The notes beneath the pieces were generated by a model, which did no database searches, was not told where the DNA came from, and was given only the letters and a program-made list of their open reading frames with translations. Positions 18,140 to 27,148 of a DNA stretch of 64,000 bases are shown one piece after another (the stretch's first letter is position 1; each line of letters starts with the position of its first letter). The stretch spans positions 1 through 64,000 of the forward strand of contig PMUS01000068.1 in NCBI GenBank assembly GCA_003166795.1, written 5' to 3'. The translations under genes were made by a program, and so were the position numbers. Source of the DNA: Acidobacteriota bacterium (GTDB lineage Bacteria; Acidobacteriota; Terriglobia; Acidiferrales; UBA7541).

Positions 18140-18189
18140 TTCCTGTGCCTTCGGAGAGCGTACCATCGCGCTCTCCGAGGGCACGGGGA
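18140..18189. other. Long hairpin-forming inverted repeat
   Basis: A nearly perfect palindrome: about 21 paired bases per arm (core TGCCTTCGGAGAGCG with CGCTCTCCGAGGGCA, a few G-T wobbles) around an 8-base loop TACCATCG. It lies 25 bases after the YciE-like gene. No T run follows on either side, so it is not a standard terminator. An RNA-stabilising hairpin or the end of a lost repeat element are both possible. Confidence 0.7.
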
Positions 18190-18212
18190 TGGTTCTAATC
18201 GGTCCCCCAGGA

Positions 18213-18376
18213 CCGTCCCTGTAAAGATCGGCGGCTATTACGAGATGGATTTCCTGTCCGCCGGTTCAACCTCCAACAACAGCCGGAGCAACGCCCACGG
18301 TGCGAGCGTGAGACAGCCTTAGCCCCAGGCAGCTTTGACCAACCGATTGAGCTTCACCGGCGGCCAGATGTACAGA
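18213..18376 (+). pseudogene. Relic of a porin gene
   Basis: The translation VKIGGYYEMDFLSAGSTSNN matches the internal segment of the porin at 28861 (VKIGGYYEMDFLSAGVTSNP) almost residue for residue. After a stop the similarity resumes as AALTNRLSFTGGQM against AAFTNGITVTGGQQ. Flanking parts of the porin are absent. This is a decayed fragment of a fourth porin copy or a transposed piece, too short to be functional. Confidence 0.75.
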
Positions 18377-19073
18377 ATGTTATTCAATGGTTAGGTCATT
18401 GATTCGCTAACTTGTCCTTGCGCGCTATGCCCTGGTTTTGGACGTCATTTGGCATCGAATGGATTCACATCGGACCCAAGAAACTGGGTTGACCCCACGG
18501 AGCCTTAAGGTTTTGTGTAGCAGGCCGACGGCTCATATGCTTGATGGGGTCACATCCAGGGTATGTCTGGCTGCGCATTCATTCCAGTGTTGCACCCCGG
18601 AGTCCACCGCTCGAATTGGTCGCATCCCATCCCATAGGAAACGCGCGAGTTTTGTTCAGTCGCTTCTTCACCGCTGCTGGCAGCATGGAAAACGTGCCAG
18701 ACACCGTATGTTCAATTTGTGGCCCTTCGAATCAGCGGCTAAACGCGCCGTCGAAAATGGGCCGGTCAACACCTGAGGAATTCGGCAGGGTATGCACCTG
18801 GGCCAAGTTATAGAGAGAGCAGCGGAATTTGCAACATCCTCCATCAGTGTTACCACAACTCTCAGCGCTGGCCGCAGCGCATGCTACGATGCCAAGGATT
18901 CCAATCGGTGGACCACATCCGATGAAACTCCACATGTCCTGCCCGCTCCGGATGTCTATCGGCAACCGCAGGTGTATTATTCCGATCCGCGATAGGCACT
19001 TGTCGCGAGTCCCGGGTTTCCTTCAGCTCCGGCGGGGCCCATCTGGCGGATCGGTAAGGCATCACCCATTCCG
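18377..19073. other. Non-coding stretch before the two-component system
   Basis: About 700 bases with only short, unconvincing reading frames on both strands. One of them (18685-18776) has a CSICG pair of cysteines but no further family features. The promoter of the response regulator gene should lie at its end; no clear elements were singled out. Confidence 0.4.
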
Positions 19074-19757
19074 ATGCGCATATTAATTGTCGAAGATGAA
19101 GAAAAGATGGCCAACGCGCTCTGCGCGGGCCTCCAAGCGGACGAGTTCTCCGTGAGCGTTGCGCACACGGGTGAGGAAGGATTCTTTCTTGCTACGACCG
19201 AAACGTACGACTTGATCATTCTCGACTTAATGCTCCCGAAACGTGACGGCATGGAGGTATTGGCGGCCCTACGACAGAAAAACTCGTCCCTGCCAGTACT
19301 TATATTGACATCCAGAGACACCATCCGGGACCGCGTGAGGGGTTTGGATGCCGGCGCCGACGATTACCTTGTAAAGCCCTTTGCGTTTCCCGAATTGCTT
19401 GCGCGCATTCGGGCGCTGCTGAGGCGCGGTAAGCCGGAATCGGGCGACCGGCTGAGGCTCGCCGATCTAGAAATGGACGCCGCCGGACGCACCGTGTTTC
19501 GCGATGGAAAGGAACTGGCGCTCACCGAGCGCGAGTTCGATCTGCTTGAGTATTTACTGCGGCAACAGAGCCGCGTGGTTTCCCGGGAGATGCTGGCGCG
19601 CGACGTATGGCAGGAGACGGCCAGATACACGCCACTCGACAATGTGATCGACGTGCACATCGCCCATCTGCGTAGGAAGCTGGACGAGCCATTCAAGAAA
19701 AAACTTCTGCACACCGTGCGGGGCGTGGGATTTGTGTTGCGCCAGGAGACCCCGTGA
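19074..19757 (+). CDS. OmpR/PhoB-family response regulator
   Basis: DNA-binding response regulator of a two-component system. The receiver domain (1-115) has the acidic pair E7/D8, phospho-acceptor D51 in LIILDLMLP, T79 or S80 and K101 in YLVKPFAF. The C-terminal winged-helix domain (about 130-227) has LTEREFDLLEYLLRQ, the recognition segment NVIDVHIAHLRRKLD and the wing VRGVGFVLR. The sequence is closest to the CusR/CopR group, known for metal-responsive control of efflux (inference from motif likeness). The stop overlaps the histidine kinase start (TGATG). The neighbouring RND operon is a likely target. Confidence 0.93.
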   Translation: MRILIVEDEEKMANALCAGLQADEFSVSVAHTGEEGFFLATTETYDLIILDLMLPKRDGMEVLAALRQKNSSLPVLILTSRDTIRDRVRGLDAGADDYLVKPFAFPELLARIRALLRRGKPESGDRLRLADLEMDAAGRTVFRDGKELALTEREFDLLEYLLRQQSRVVSREMLARDVWQETARYTPLDNVIDVHIAHLRRKLDEPFKKKLLHTVRGVGFVLRQETP

Positions 19758-21190
19758 TGCGGCTCCGGCCCACGCGCGTCCGAACGCGACTCACACTTTG
19801 GTACGTCGGAACGCTCGCGTGTATCCTCGCCGTGTATTTTGCCGGCGTCTCGTTGCTGCTTTTCTGGCAGTCGAGCAACATATTGAAACGCCTTGCCGCG
19901 GAAGACCTGGAGACCGTGAAGGGCTTGCTCTATGTAGCGGACGACGGCCAAGTGGGCGTGCGCGAAGATTATCATCACCACACAGACTGGAAGCAGGTTC
20001 AGGAGCGGCTGCTGGAAATACTCGGACCGGACGGATCGATTCTCTTCCGCAATGAACGGCTGGGCGACCGGACCATCGGTGGAACGCCATTCGCGGGTGA
20101 AGGCGAACACGGATATTCCGGACGTTCAGCCAGGATGTCCGATGGAACGCGCGTCATTCTGATTAGCCGGAAATACGATCTCGAGGGTCGCACCGTTTTG
20201 ATTCGGGTTGGATACAATCAGGCCCTAATATGGGACCAACTGAGGGAAACGCTGCTCGTGCTTCTCCTGGCCTCGCCGGTCGTGCTCGGCGGCACGGCCT
20301 GGGCCGGATTCAAGATCGTGGGCCGTACGCTCGACCCGGTCAGCAAGATGGCGCGTCGGGCCGAGCAAATCAATTCCGAGCATTTGAACGAACGGCTGCC
20401 CGTTGAAAACCCGGAGGACGAACTCGGACATCTCGCAGGAGTTTTCAATGCGATGCTAGCTCGAATCGAACAGTCTTTCGAGCAATTGCAGCGATTCACG
20501 GCGGACGCATCACACGAGCTGCGCACGCCCCTTGCCGCTATTCGCAGCATCGGTGAAGTTCGTTTGCAGAAAAGGGCGAAGCCGGAAGAGTACCGGGACA
20601 CGATTGGCAGCATGCTCGAAGAGGTCAATCGACTCGCCAGCATTGTCGAGGGCCTGTTGACGCTCTCGCGAGCCGATGCAGGGCAGATCAGGATGCAAGT
20701 TTCAGTTTTTCCGTTGATGGCCGTGGTGCGAGAGGCGGCGGCGCTTTTGGAAGTTCTCATCGAGGACAAGCGCCAAACATTTACGCTTACAGGCGATGAG
20801 GCAGTGGGGGCACAGGCAGACCGCCTCTACATTCGACAAGCCATCGTTAACATTCTGCACAACGCCGTAAAGTTCGCGCCCGTGGGTGGATCGATTTCCG
20901 CGCGTGTCGAGTGCGCGAGTCGGGCGCGAGTCGAACTTTCGATCGTTGATTCCGGTCCGGGAATTCCCGCCGAGCATTCGGCGAAAGTATTCGAGCGTTT
21001 CTATCGCGCGGACGAGTCTCGAAGGAGCGAAGATATGGGTGCGGGCTTGGGGTTGTCCATCGCGAAATGGGCAGTGGAAGCCAACAATGGCGAGATCGGA
21101 GTTAGTAGTGTCTCTGAGGCTGGCTCCACGTTTTGGATTCGCTTGCCCGCCGTGGGATGCTCCCCTTCCAGCACCAAGCCATCAAATTAG
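19757..21190 (+). CDS. Membrane sensor histidine kinase (CusS-like)
   Basis: Partner kinase of the preceding regulator. N-terminal membrane helix (LTLWYVGTLACILAVYFAGV), a periplasmic sensor region of about 130 residues, a second helix (LLVLLLASPVVLGGTAWAGF), a HAMP linker (GRTLDPVSKMARRAEQI), a HisKA domain with phospho-acceptor His in DASHELRTPLAAIRSIGE (near residue 253), and an HATPase domain with N-box NILHNAVKFAP, G1 box DSGPGIP and G2 box GAGLGLSIAKWAV. ATG 19757 overlaps the upstream stop and has AGGAG 8 bases before it; GTG 19754 is an alternative. Ligand unknown; the periplasmic part has several His (EDYHHHTDW), which would suit metal sensing. Confidence 0.93.
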   Translation: MRLRPTRVRTRLTLWYVGTLACILAVYFAGVSLLLFWQSSNILKRLAAEDLETVKGLLYVADDGQVGVREDYHHHTDWKQVQERLLEILGPDGSILFRNERLGDRTIGGTPFAGEGEHGYSGRSARMSDGTRVILISRKYDLEGRTVLIRVGYNQALIWDQLRETLLVLLLASPVVLGGTAWAGFKIVGRTLDPVSKMARRAEQINSEHLNERLPVENPEDELGHLAGVFNAMLARIEQSFEQLQRFTADASHELRTPLAAIRSIGEVRLQKRAKPEEYRDTIGSMLEEVNRLASIVEGLLTLSRADAGQIRMQVSVFPLMAVVREAAALLEVLIEDKRQTFTLTGDEAVGAQADRLYIRQAIVNILHNAVKFAPVGGSISARVECASRARVELSIVDSGPGIPAEHSAKVFERFYRADESRRSEDMGAGLGLSIAKWAVEANNGEIGVSSVSEAGSTFWIRLPAVGCSPSSTKPSN

Positions 21191-21310
21191 AACCCGCGTG
21201 GTTTCGGCCCCGCGCCTATCTTAACCACCCTAGGAAGCATCCTCCGGCCATCGTAAGCCACTGATTCAGTTATCTTTGCGCCGCGCTCGGTCGTCGCTCG
21301 TAGCCCCGCC

Positions 21311-21339
21311 GTTTCATCAAATCTTCAGGATGTCTTCAG
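21311..21339. promoter_or_regulatory. Candidate response-regulator operator, TTCA repeats with 11 bp spacing
   Basis: Three TTCA cores at 21313, 21324 and 21335 stand exactly 11 bases apart, the last two within identical TCTTCAG heptamers. Direct repeats with one-helical-turn spacing are the usual binding pattern of OmpR/PhoB-family regulators. The site lies between the two-component genes and the first gene of the putative efflux operon, about 100 bases before its start codon. Confidence 0.5.
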
Positions 21340-21437
21340 TGGTGTCCCTCGCGCAGCGGGCTTACGGTGGAAGTGGTCGCGTAGCAATTACGAAAGCGCG
21401 GCCTTGAGTTTGAATTTTCCGGGCCGGCGAGACATTT

Positions 21438-21941
21438 ATGAAAAAAACTTCTGCTGTGGCCACTTTCTTTGCGCTAGCGCTTGCGGTTCCCGCGTATGCC
21501 AATTCAAGGGTCAAGATCGACACCGTTCCATCCCAATATGCTCCGATCGAGAGCCCAACCAACCGTGAGCCAGTGTCGTTGTCCAGTTTTCATTTCGAGG
21601 TGAACCAGGAAACAGGCCGCGCGCGCGTGGTGGCCATTTACACATACCCGGATCAGATGACGTATGGCCCCGACGATGACGCGGGCGGACCGCGTTCCAC
21701 GATCGTTCAGCTTCCCGGACTAACCTATGACGCCGCTGCTCACGCCGTTGTTTACGACTCAAACGGTACGAAGTCTGTCTGCGCCACCGTCAACGAGCAA
21801 TCGGGCCTTTTCGGTCATCACCTGAAAGTAAAGAACACGGGAGCGTGCACCGTGACAACGAACGTCAGCAGCCACGCCGAAGACACGGGATGGGACATCC
21901 ATCGCTACCGCGCCATCGATACCTATTTCGAAGTGCGTTAG
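21438..21941 (+). CDS. Secreted protein of unknown function
   Basis: 167 aa exported protein with a signal peptide cleaved after VPAYA. The mature part (NSRVKIDTVPSQYAPIES ...) is beta-rich and contains HFEVNQETGRARVVAIYTYP, SIVQLPGLTYDAAAHAVVYD-like strands and two Cys (SVCATV, TGACTVTT) that could form a disulfide. No family recognised. It is the first gene after the candidate operator and lies 21 bases before the RraA-like gene, so it may be the leader gene of the efflux operon. A periplasmic role beside the pump is only a guess. Confidence 0.65.
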   Translation: MKKTSAVATFFALALAVPAYANSRVKIDTVPSQYAPIESPTNREPVSLSSFHFEVNQETGRARVVAIYTYPDQMTYGPDDDAGGPRSTIVQLPGLTYDAAAHAVVYDSNGTKSVCATVNEQSGLFGHHLKVKNTGACTVTTNVSSHAEDTGWDIHRYRAIDTYFEVR

Positions 21942-21962
21942 ACGAATCGAGCGAGTGGTCCC

Positions 21963-22688
21963 ATGACAAAAGGATCAGTGAAACCGGCCCAATTGGAGCA
22001 GTTCCGCCGACTGAGCACGTGTTTGGTAGCCAGCGCGATTGAAACTTTCCGCGTACGGCTGCCAAACACAGGCTTCGCCAATTCGAGCATCAAGTGCATT
22101 TTCAGGGATCAGCTCGCGATAGCCGGCTATGCCGCGACCGCCCGGATGCGAAGCTCTAATCCACGGATGGAGGCAGGCAAGTCCTACGATTACTACGACC
22201 GCACCGATTGGTGGAACGAGATCCTCACCATTCCGGCGCCGCGAGTGGTGGTGATCGAAGATGTGGACACTCCGCCGGGCCTAGGCGCGTTCGTCGGAGA
22301 GGTCCACGCGAATATTCTTCTCGCGTTGGGCTGCATCGGAATCGTGACGAACGGCGCGGTGCGCGATCTTGCCGATATTCGGCCGACGGAATTTCAGATG
22401 TTCGCGGGCAACGTGTCAGTTTCCCACGCCTATTCTCACGTCTTCGATTTCGGCGGCACCGTAGAGGTCGGGGGTCTCACGGTTCGGCCCGGCGATCTGG
22501 TCCACGGCGACTGCCATGGGGTTCAGACGGTCCCGCTGGAGATTGCCGACAAAGTTCCTGCCGCGGCGCGTGAAATCCGGCAGCGCAGGCAGAATCTGGT
22601 CGGACTGCGCCGGTCGGCGGGCTTCACGCTCGACAAGCTTCGCCAGACCATTCGCGATACGGCCGTCAGCTACCAGGAGTCGAAATGA
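21963..22688 (+). CDS. RraA-like / HMG aldolase family protein
   Basis: 241 aa protein of the RraA-like superfamily (RNase E inhibitor RraA, HMG/CHA aldolases). The active-site region is conserved: GEVHANILLALGCIGIVTNG followed by AVRDLADI with the Arg-Asp pair, and the later GDLVHGDCHGVQTVP containing the Asp that contacts the metal. N-terminal LSTCLVASAIETF also fits. Members with these residues cleave 4-hydroxy-4-methyl-2-oxoacids or decarboxylate oxaloacetate; others bind RNase E. The substrate cannot be told here. Its stop overlaps the start of the efflux adaptor gene by 4 bases, an unexpected position within a pump operon. Confidence 0.85.
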   Translation: MTKGSVKPAQLEQFRRLSTCLVASAIETFRVRLPNTGFANSSIKCIFRDQLAIAGYAATARMRSSNPRMEAGKSYDYYDRTDWWNEILTIPAPRVVVIEDVDTPPGLGAFVGEVHANILLALGCIGIVTNGAVRDLADIRPTEFQMFAGNVSVSHAYSHVFDFGGTVEVGGLTVRPGDLVHGDCHGVQTVPLEIADKVPAAAREIRQRRQNLVGLRRSAGFTLDKLRQTIRDTAVSYQESK

Positions 22689-23965
22689 CAGGCCGGCCAA
22701 GTGATCTCGTCTTTTCGGTGAACCTAATGAGGACTCGCCAGGGATCGCGCCCCAATGCCTGCGCCGGCTTATTGCTGACGCTCCTCCTCGTGGCGGGAAT
22801 TCTTTCCGGCTGTGGATCTGCAGACAAGACGGCTGGCGACGGCCTTGCGAACGCTCCGGTCGCGGCCGTGGTCAAGGTCCAACGGCGAGATCTATCGAGC
22901 CAGCTCAGTATTTCCTCGGAGTTCCAGCCCTACCAGGAGGTCAACGTTTACGCCAAGGTGTCCGGTTACATTCAGAAACTCGAGGTGAACTGGGGCACTC
23001 ATGTGAAACAAGGACAACAGCTTGCGCTGCTCGAAATTCCCGAACTCCAGCAGCAACTGCAACAGGATGAAGCGAGCGTTAAGAAGAGCGAACAAGACCT
23101 CGCCCGCGCCAATGAGGAGCTAATCCGCTCGGAATCTGCTTACACCGTCACACACGTGACCTACGCGCGCCTAGCCGACGTGCAGAAATCGCGGCCGGAA
23201 CTGGTGGCGCAGGAGGAAATCGACATCGCGCAGGGGAAGGACTTGGAAGCGAACGCGGGAGTATCGTCGGCAAGGGACTCGGTGGCGGGTAGCGGGCAGG
23301 AGCTGGTCGCGACCAAGGCGGCGCTCGAAAAAGACCGGGCGATGTACGCGTATTCCCGCATCACGGCTCCCTTCGAAGGCGTCGTCACGGAGATTGATGC
23401 GTACACCGGCGCGCTGCTGCCTGCGGGTACATCTTCCAACAAAGGCGACCAGGCTCTCTGCCACCTTTCGCAGAATAATCTTCTCCGCCTCGTGATTCCC
23501 GTGCCGGAAAGGGCCGTCGCGGACGTTCACGTCGGCGAAGACATCACGGTGCGCGTATCAACGATCAACAAGACATTCGAAGGAAAGATCAGCCTTTTCT
23601 CAGATCAAATCGATCCGGGAACCCGTACGATGCACACAGAAGTAACCGTTCCGAATCCGACCTACCAAATCGTCCCCGGAATGTACGCCACCGTTCAAAT
23701 CCCGCTCCATACCGTGCAGAACGCTCTGACGGTGCCTGTCCAGGCCGTGCAAACGTCGGACGAAACTCACGGTTCGGTCCTCGTGGTTGGTGGCGATAAC
23801 CGAATCGAGAAACGCGATGTGACGCTCGGTCTCGAAAACGCTGCCGACGTCGAAATCCTTTCGGGCCTGAACGACAACGACCGCGTCGTGTTTGGTGAGC
23901 AATCGCAGTTCAAGCCCGGCGAGATCGTCAATCCGAAGGTTGTCACGCCCTCGGAAGTGGAGTAG
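22685..23965 (+). CDS. RND efflux periplasmic adaptor (membrane fusion protein)
   Basis: Adaptor subunit linking an RND permease to an outer-membrane channel. After a lipoprotein-type signal (LLLTLLLVAGILSGC) come the first half-barrel/lipoyl segment (ISSEFQPYQEVNVYAKVSGY), the helical hairpin (LLEIPELQQQLQQDEASVKK ... about 180 residues), the second lipoyl half (YSRITAPFEGVVTEIDAYTG), a beta-barrel domain and the membrane-proximal domain (LTVPVQAVQT). Translation from ATG 22685 has AGGAG upstream and overlaps the previous stop; ATG 22727 would give a shorter, more standard signal peptide. Next gene starts 9 bases after the stop. Confidence 0.93.
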   Translation: MTGRPSDLVFSVNLMRTRQGSRPNACAGLLLTLLLVAGILSGCGSADKTAGDGLANAPVAAVVKVQRRDLSSQLSISSEFQPYQEVNVYAKVSGYIQKLEVNWGTHVKQGQQLALLEIPELQQQLQQDEASVKKSEQDLARANEELIRSESAYTVTHVTYARLADVQKSRPELVAQEEIDIAQGKDLEANAGVSSARDSVAGSGQELVATKAALEKDRAMYAYSRITAPFEGVVTEIDAYTGALLPAGTSSNKGDQALCHLSQNNLLRLVIPVPERAVADVHVGEDITVRVSTINKTFEGKISLFSDQIDPGTRTMHTEVTVPNPTYQIVPGMYATVQIPLHTVQNALTVPVQAVQTSDETHGSVLVVGGDNRIEKRDVTLGLENAADVEILSGLNDNDRVVFGEQSQFKPGEIVNPKVVTPSEVE

Positions 23966-23974
23966 GGACTCGAT

Positions 23975-26900
23975 ATGTCGTCATTCTCGTTACGCCACCC
24001 ATATTTCATCATCGTGATTTGCCTCTTCGTGTGCGTGCTGGGACTCACCGCCCTCGTCCAAATGCCCGTGGATATGTTTCCGCCGATCAACATTCCGGTC
24101 GTAGAGGTGGCGACGTTTTACAGCGGCATGCCGCCGCAACAGATCGAAGCGGACATCACGGATACATTCGAACGATTCTTCACGCTGGGCAGCGGAATCG
24201 ATCACATGGAATCGCGGTCGATGTCCGGCGTGAGCCTCATCAAGGTCTACTTCCAGCCAGGTTCGGACGCGAATGCGGACGTGACTCAAATTTCGAATCT
24301 GGCGATGGCGGACTTGAGGCGGCTTCCACAGGGCACGCTCCCCCCGGTCGTGATGAGCATGGATGCATCCAGTCTTCCCGTTTGCCTGCTGACGGTTGAT
24401 GGGCAGGGTCTCTCCGAGACTCAGCTTCACGATTACCTGCAATTCCAGATTCGAAACCAGATCGCAGGCGTCCCTGGAGCGACCGTGCCGCCTCCGTATG
24501 GCGGGCGCTATCGCCAGATCATGGTTTACGTGGACCCATTGAAGTTGCAGGCCAATCAATTGAGCCCCATGGACGTGGTGCGCGCCACGGATGAATCGAA
24601 TCTCATTCTGCCCGCCGGCGACGTCAGGATCGGCCCCCTGGATTACAACCTTTATACGAATGCTCAGGTTCTGAATGCGAAAGCTCTGAACGACGTGCCG
24701 CTGAAAACGGAAGGCGAAAGATCGGTCTTCATTTCCGATGTGGGCCACGCCGTGGACGGCTCAGCACTGCAATACAACATTGTGCGAGTCAACGGCCAGC
24801 GATCCGTCTATGTCCCTATCCAGAAGCAGGGAGGGAACAGCAATACGATTGAGGTCGTGAACGGGATCAAGGGCGCGATCAAGAACTTGCGCGACATACC
24901 CTCTCAGCTCAAGGCGCACGTCGTATTCGATCAGTCCCTAATCGTGAAACAGGCGATCTCCACGGTGCTGAAAGAAGGCGGGACGGGACTGGTGCTTACG
25001 GCGCTGATGGTTTTGGTATTTCTCGGCAGTCCGCGAGCGACCTTTGCCGTGTTCCTTTCGATTCCGCTCTCGGTGATGGCGACTTTCTTTATCCTTCATA
25101 TCGAGGGCTCGACCATCAACAGCATGATCCTCAGCGGTCTCGCGCTGGCGTTTTCGCGACTGATCGACAATTCCGTGATCGTGCTGGAAAATATTTTCCG
25201 TCACATTGAGCTCGGCGAAACGCCCGCGGTCGCTTCCGAACTGGGAGCTAACGAAGTCGGGCTGGCGGTGCTGGCGATCACCATCGTGACCGTGGTCGTG
25301 TTCTTCCCCGTAACCTTGCTCTACGGCGTGAGCAAGTTTCTTTTCACGGCTCTCGCCCTGAGCGTGGTCATCTCTCTTTTCGCTTCTTATTTTGTCGCCA
25401 TTTCGGTCGTGCCGCTTTACTGCGCGACGATGCTTAAGGGAATCGTGCACCCTAACGCAGCGGATCAGGAGCTTGCCAGCGAACCCGCTAAGCAGCACTC
25501 ATGGGGGATGCGATTCCATGCGCAGTTCAATGAAAAATTCGAAAAGATGCTGGTAAGGTACGACCGGTGGGTGAAAAAGGCTCTCGATCGGCCCAAGGAA
25601 GTTGTTTGGGGCTTCGTCGGCGTATTCATATTGAGCTTTGCGCTCTATCCGTTGGTCGGTGTTTCGTTCTTCCCTCGGACTGACGCCGGGCAATTCATCA
25701 TCAACGTCAAGGCGCCCACGGGAACGCGCATCGAGGTCACTGAGGACTATGTAAAGAAAGTCGAAAACATTGTTCGCCAGGTCGTCCGGCCCGGCGATCT
25801 CAATTCCGTCGTATCGAACATCGGAGTTACGCCGGACTTGTCCTCGCTATCCACGCCGAATTCGGCGATGCACACAGCGTTCGTCGAAGTCGGTTTGAAG
25901 GAGGATCACAAGGTCGGCAGTTTTGCCTACATGGACGAGGTTCGAAAACAAGTTTCGTCGCAATTACCCGAACTCCGCACGTATTTCCAGTCCGGCGGAC
26001 TGGTCGATTCGGTTCTCAACCAGGGATTGCCTGCGCCCATTGACGTGCAAGTGAGCGGAAACGATCTCCAAGCCGCGGATAGCATCGCCCTGGGCCTCGA
26101 AGAAAAGTTTCACCGCCTGCGGGGAATCTCGGACGTATATGTCCCGCAGGACATGGACTATCCCTCGCTGCAAGTAAACGTGAACCGCGACCGCGCGAGC
26201 GAACTCGGCCTGAGTCCAAAGGAAGTGGTGGACAATCTTATTACGTCGCTTACTTCGGACGCGATGATCGCGCCAAGCTATTGGGTTGATCCGAATAGCG
26301 GAAACAACTATTTCGTGACCGTGCAGTATCCCGAAAATCAGGTCACGTCCCTCGAAGACCTGAAAGCGATGCCGCTGCACGCCCCGACCTTGAAGCTGCC
26401 TACCTACCTCAACCAGGTGGCGGATATTACCCCAATCCTCACGCCGACCGAGGTGGATCACTATCAGTTGCAACGCACCATCGACGTGTATGTGGCGACC
26501 TCGGGAGAAGATCTGGGGAAGCCCGCCAGGGAAGTTCGGAAGATTGTCGCCAACACCAAACTCCCGCCCGATATCCGAATCGATGTCCGCGGGCTGGTGA
26601 ATACCATGAACGCATCTTTCCGGAGTTTCGGCCTCGGGCTGATACTTTCGATCCTGCTTGTTTTTCTGGTCCTTGTGGCGCAGTTTTCGTCTTTCATCGA
26701 TCCTTTTCTGATCGTCCTCGCGATTCCCACGGGCCTCGTGGGAGTGATGCTGACGCTGGCGTTCACGGACACTACTCTGAACATTCAATCCCTCATGGGC
26801 ATCGTAATGCTCACAGGCATGGTCGTTTCCAACAGCATCCTGATCGTGGACTTTGCCAATCGGCTTCGCCAGGAAGGGTCCGGAGTCCGGGAAGCGGTGA

Positions 26901-27148
26901 GTCATTCGTGCCGCATCCGCCTGCGACCGATTCTAATGACTTCGCTCGCGACGATCGTGGGGCTGCTGCCGATGGCGCTGAAACTTGAGGCAGGAAGCGA
27001 ATCCTATGCGCCTCTCGCACGCGTGATTATCGGCGGCCTGATCGTTTCCGTGGTCTTGACCATTTTCGTGGTGCCCGCAGCATACCTCCTGGTTTATCAG
27101 CGCCGCGCTTCATCGTCGGCGGCACTCGTGGTGGAGGAAGCGCGATGA
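23975..27148 (+). CDS. RND-family efflux permease with atypical proton-relay residues
   Basis: 1057 aa inner-membrane RND transporter with the usual duplicated layout: TM1, periplasmic loop (about 35-335), TM2-6, TM7, second periplasmic loop and TM8-12. Family blocks include VDMFPPINIPVVEVATFYSGM and RLRPILMTSLATIVGLLPMAL. Aligned by eye to AcrB, the TM4 Asp pair DD is LIDN (D398 kept, second Asp replaced by N399), and the TM10 Lys of SAKNAILIV is replaced by Ser (VVSNSILIV, S952); the TM11 Arg and Thr are kept. The substrate is unknown. Overlaps the TolC-like gene by 4 bases. Confidence 0.93.
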   Translation: MSSFSLRHPYFIIVICLFVCVLGLTALVQMPVDMFPPINIPVVEVATFYSGMPPQQIEADITDTFERFFTLGSGIDHMESRSMSGVSLIKVYFQPGSDANADVTQISNLAMADLRRLPQGTLPPVVMSMDASSLPVCLLTVDGQGLSETQLHDYLQFQIRNQIAGVPGATVPPPYGGRYRQIMVYVDPLKLQANQLSPMDVVRATDESNLILPAGDVRIGPLDYNLYTNAQVLNAKALNDVPLKTEGERSVFISDVGHAVDGSALQYNIVRVNGQRSVYVPIQKQGGNSNTIEVVNGIKGAIKNLRDIPSQLKAHVVFDQSLIVKQAISTVLKEGGTGLVLTALMVLVFLGSPRATFAVFLSIPLSVMATFFILHIEGSTINSMILSGLALAFSRLIDNSVIVLENIFRHIELGETPAVASELGANEVGLAVLAITIVTVVVFFPVTLLYGVSKFLFTALALSVVISLFASYFVAISVVPLYCATMLKGIVHPNAADQELASEPAKQHSWGMRFHAQFNEKFEKMLVRYDRWVKKALDRPKEVVWGFVGVFILSFALYPLVGVSFFPRTDAGQFIINVKAPTGTRIEVTEDYVKKVENIVRQVVRPGDLNSVVSNIGVTPDLSSLSTPNSAMHTAFVEVGLKEDHKVGSFAYMDEVRKQVSSQLPELRTYFQSGGLVDSVLNQGLPAPIDVQVSGNDLQAADSIALGLEEKFHRLRGISDVYVPQDMDYPSLQVNVNRDRASELGLSPKEVVDNLITSLTSDAMIAPSYWVDPNSGNNYFVTVQYPENQVTSLEDLKAMPLHAPTLKLPTYLNQVADITPILTPTEVDHYQLQRTIDVYVATSGEDLGKPAREVRKIVANTKLPPDIRIDVRGLVNTMNASFRSFGLGLILSILLVFLVLVAQFSSFIDPFLIVLAIPTGLVGVMLTLAFTDTTLNIQSLMGIVMLTGMVVSNSILIVDFANRLRQEGSGVREAVSHSCRIRLRPILMTSLATIVGLLPMALKLEAGSESYAPLARVIIGGLIVSVVLTIFVVPAAYLLVYQRRASSSAALVVEEAR

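Noticed and set aside
18541-18813. Plus-strand frame with a CxxC pair
   Set aside because: Only two cysteines, no ribosome-binding site and no conserved pattern; treated as chance.
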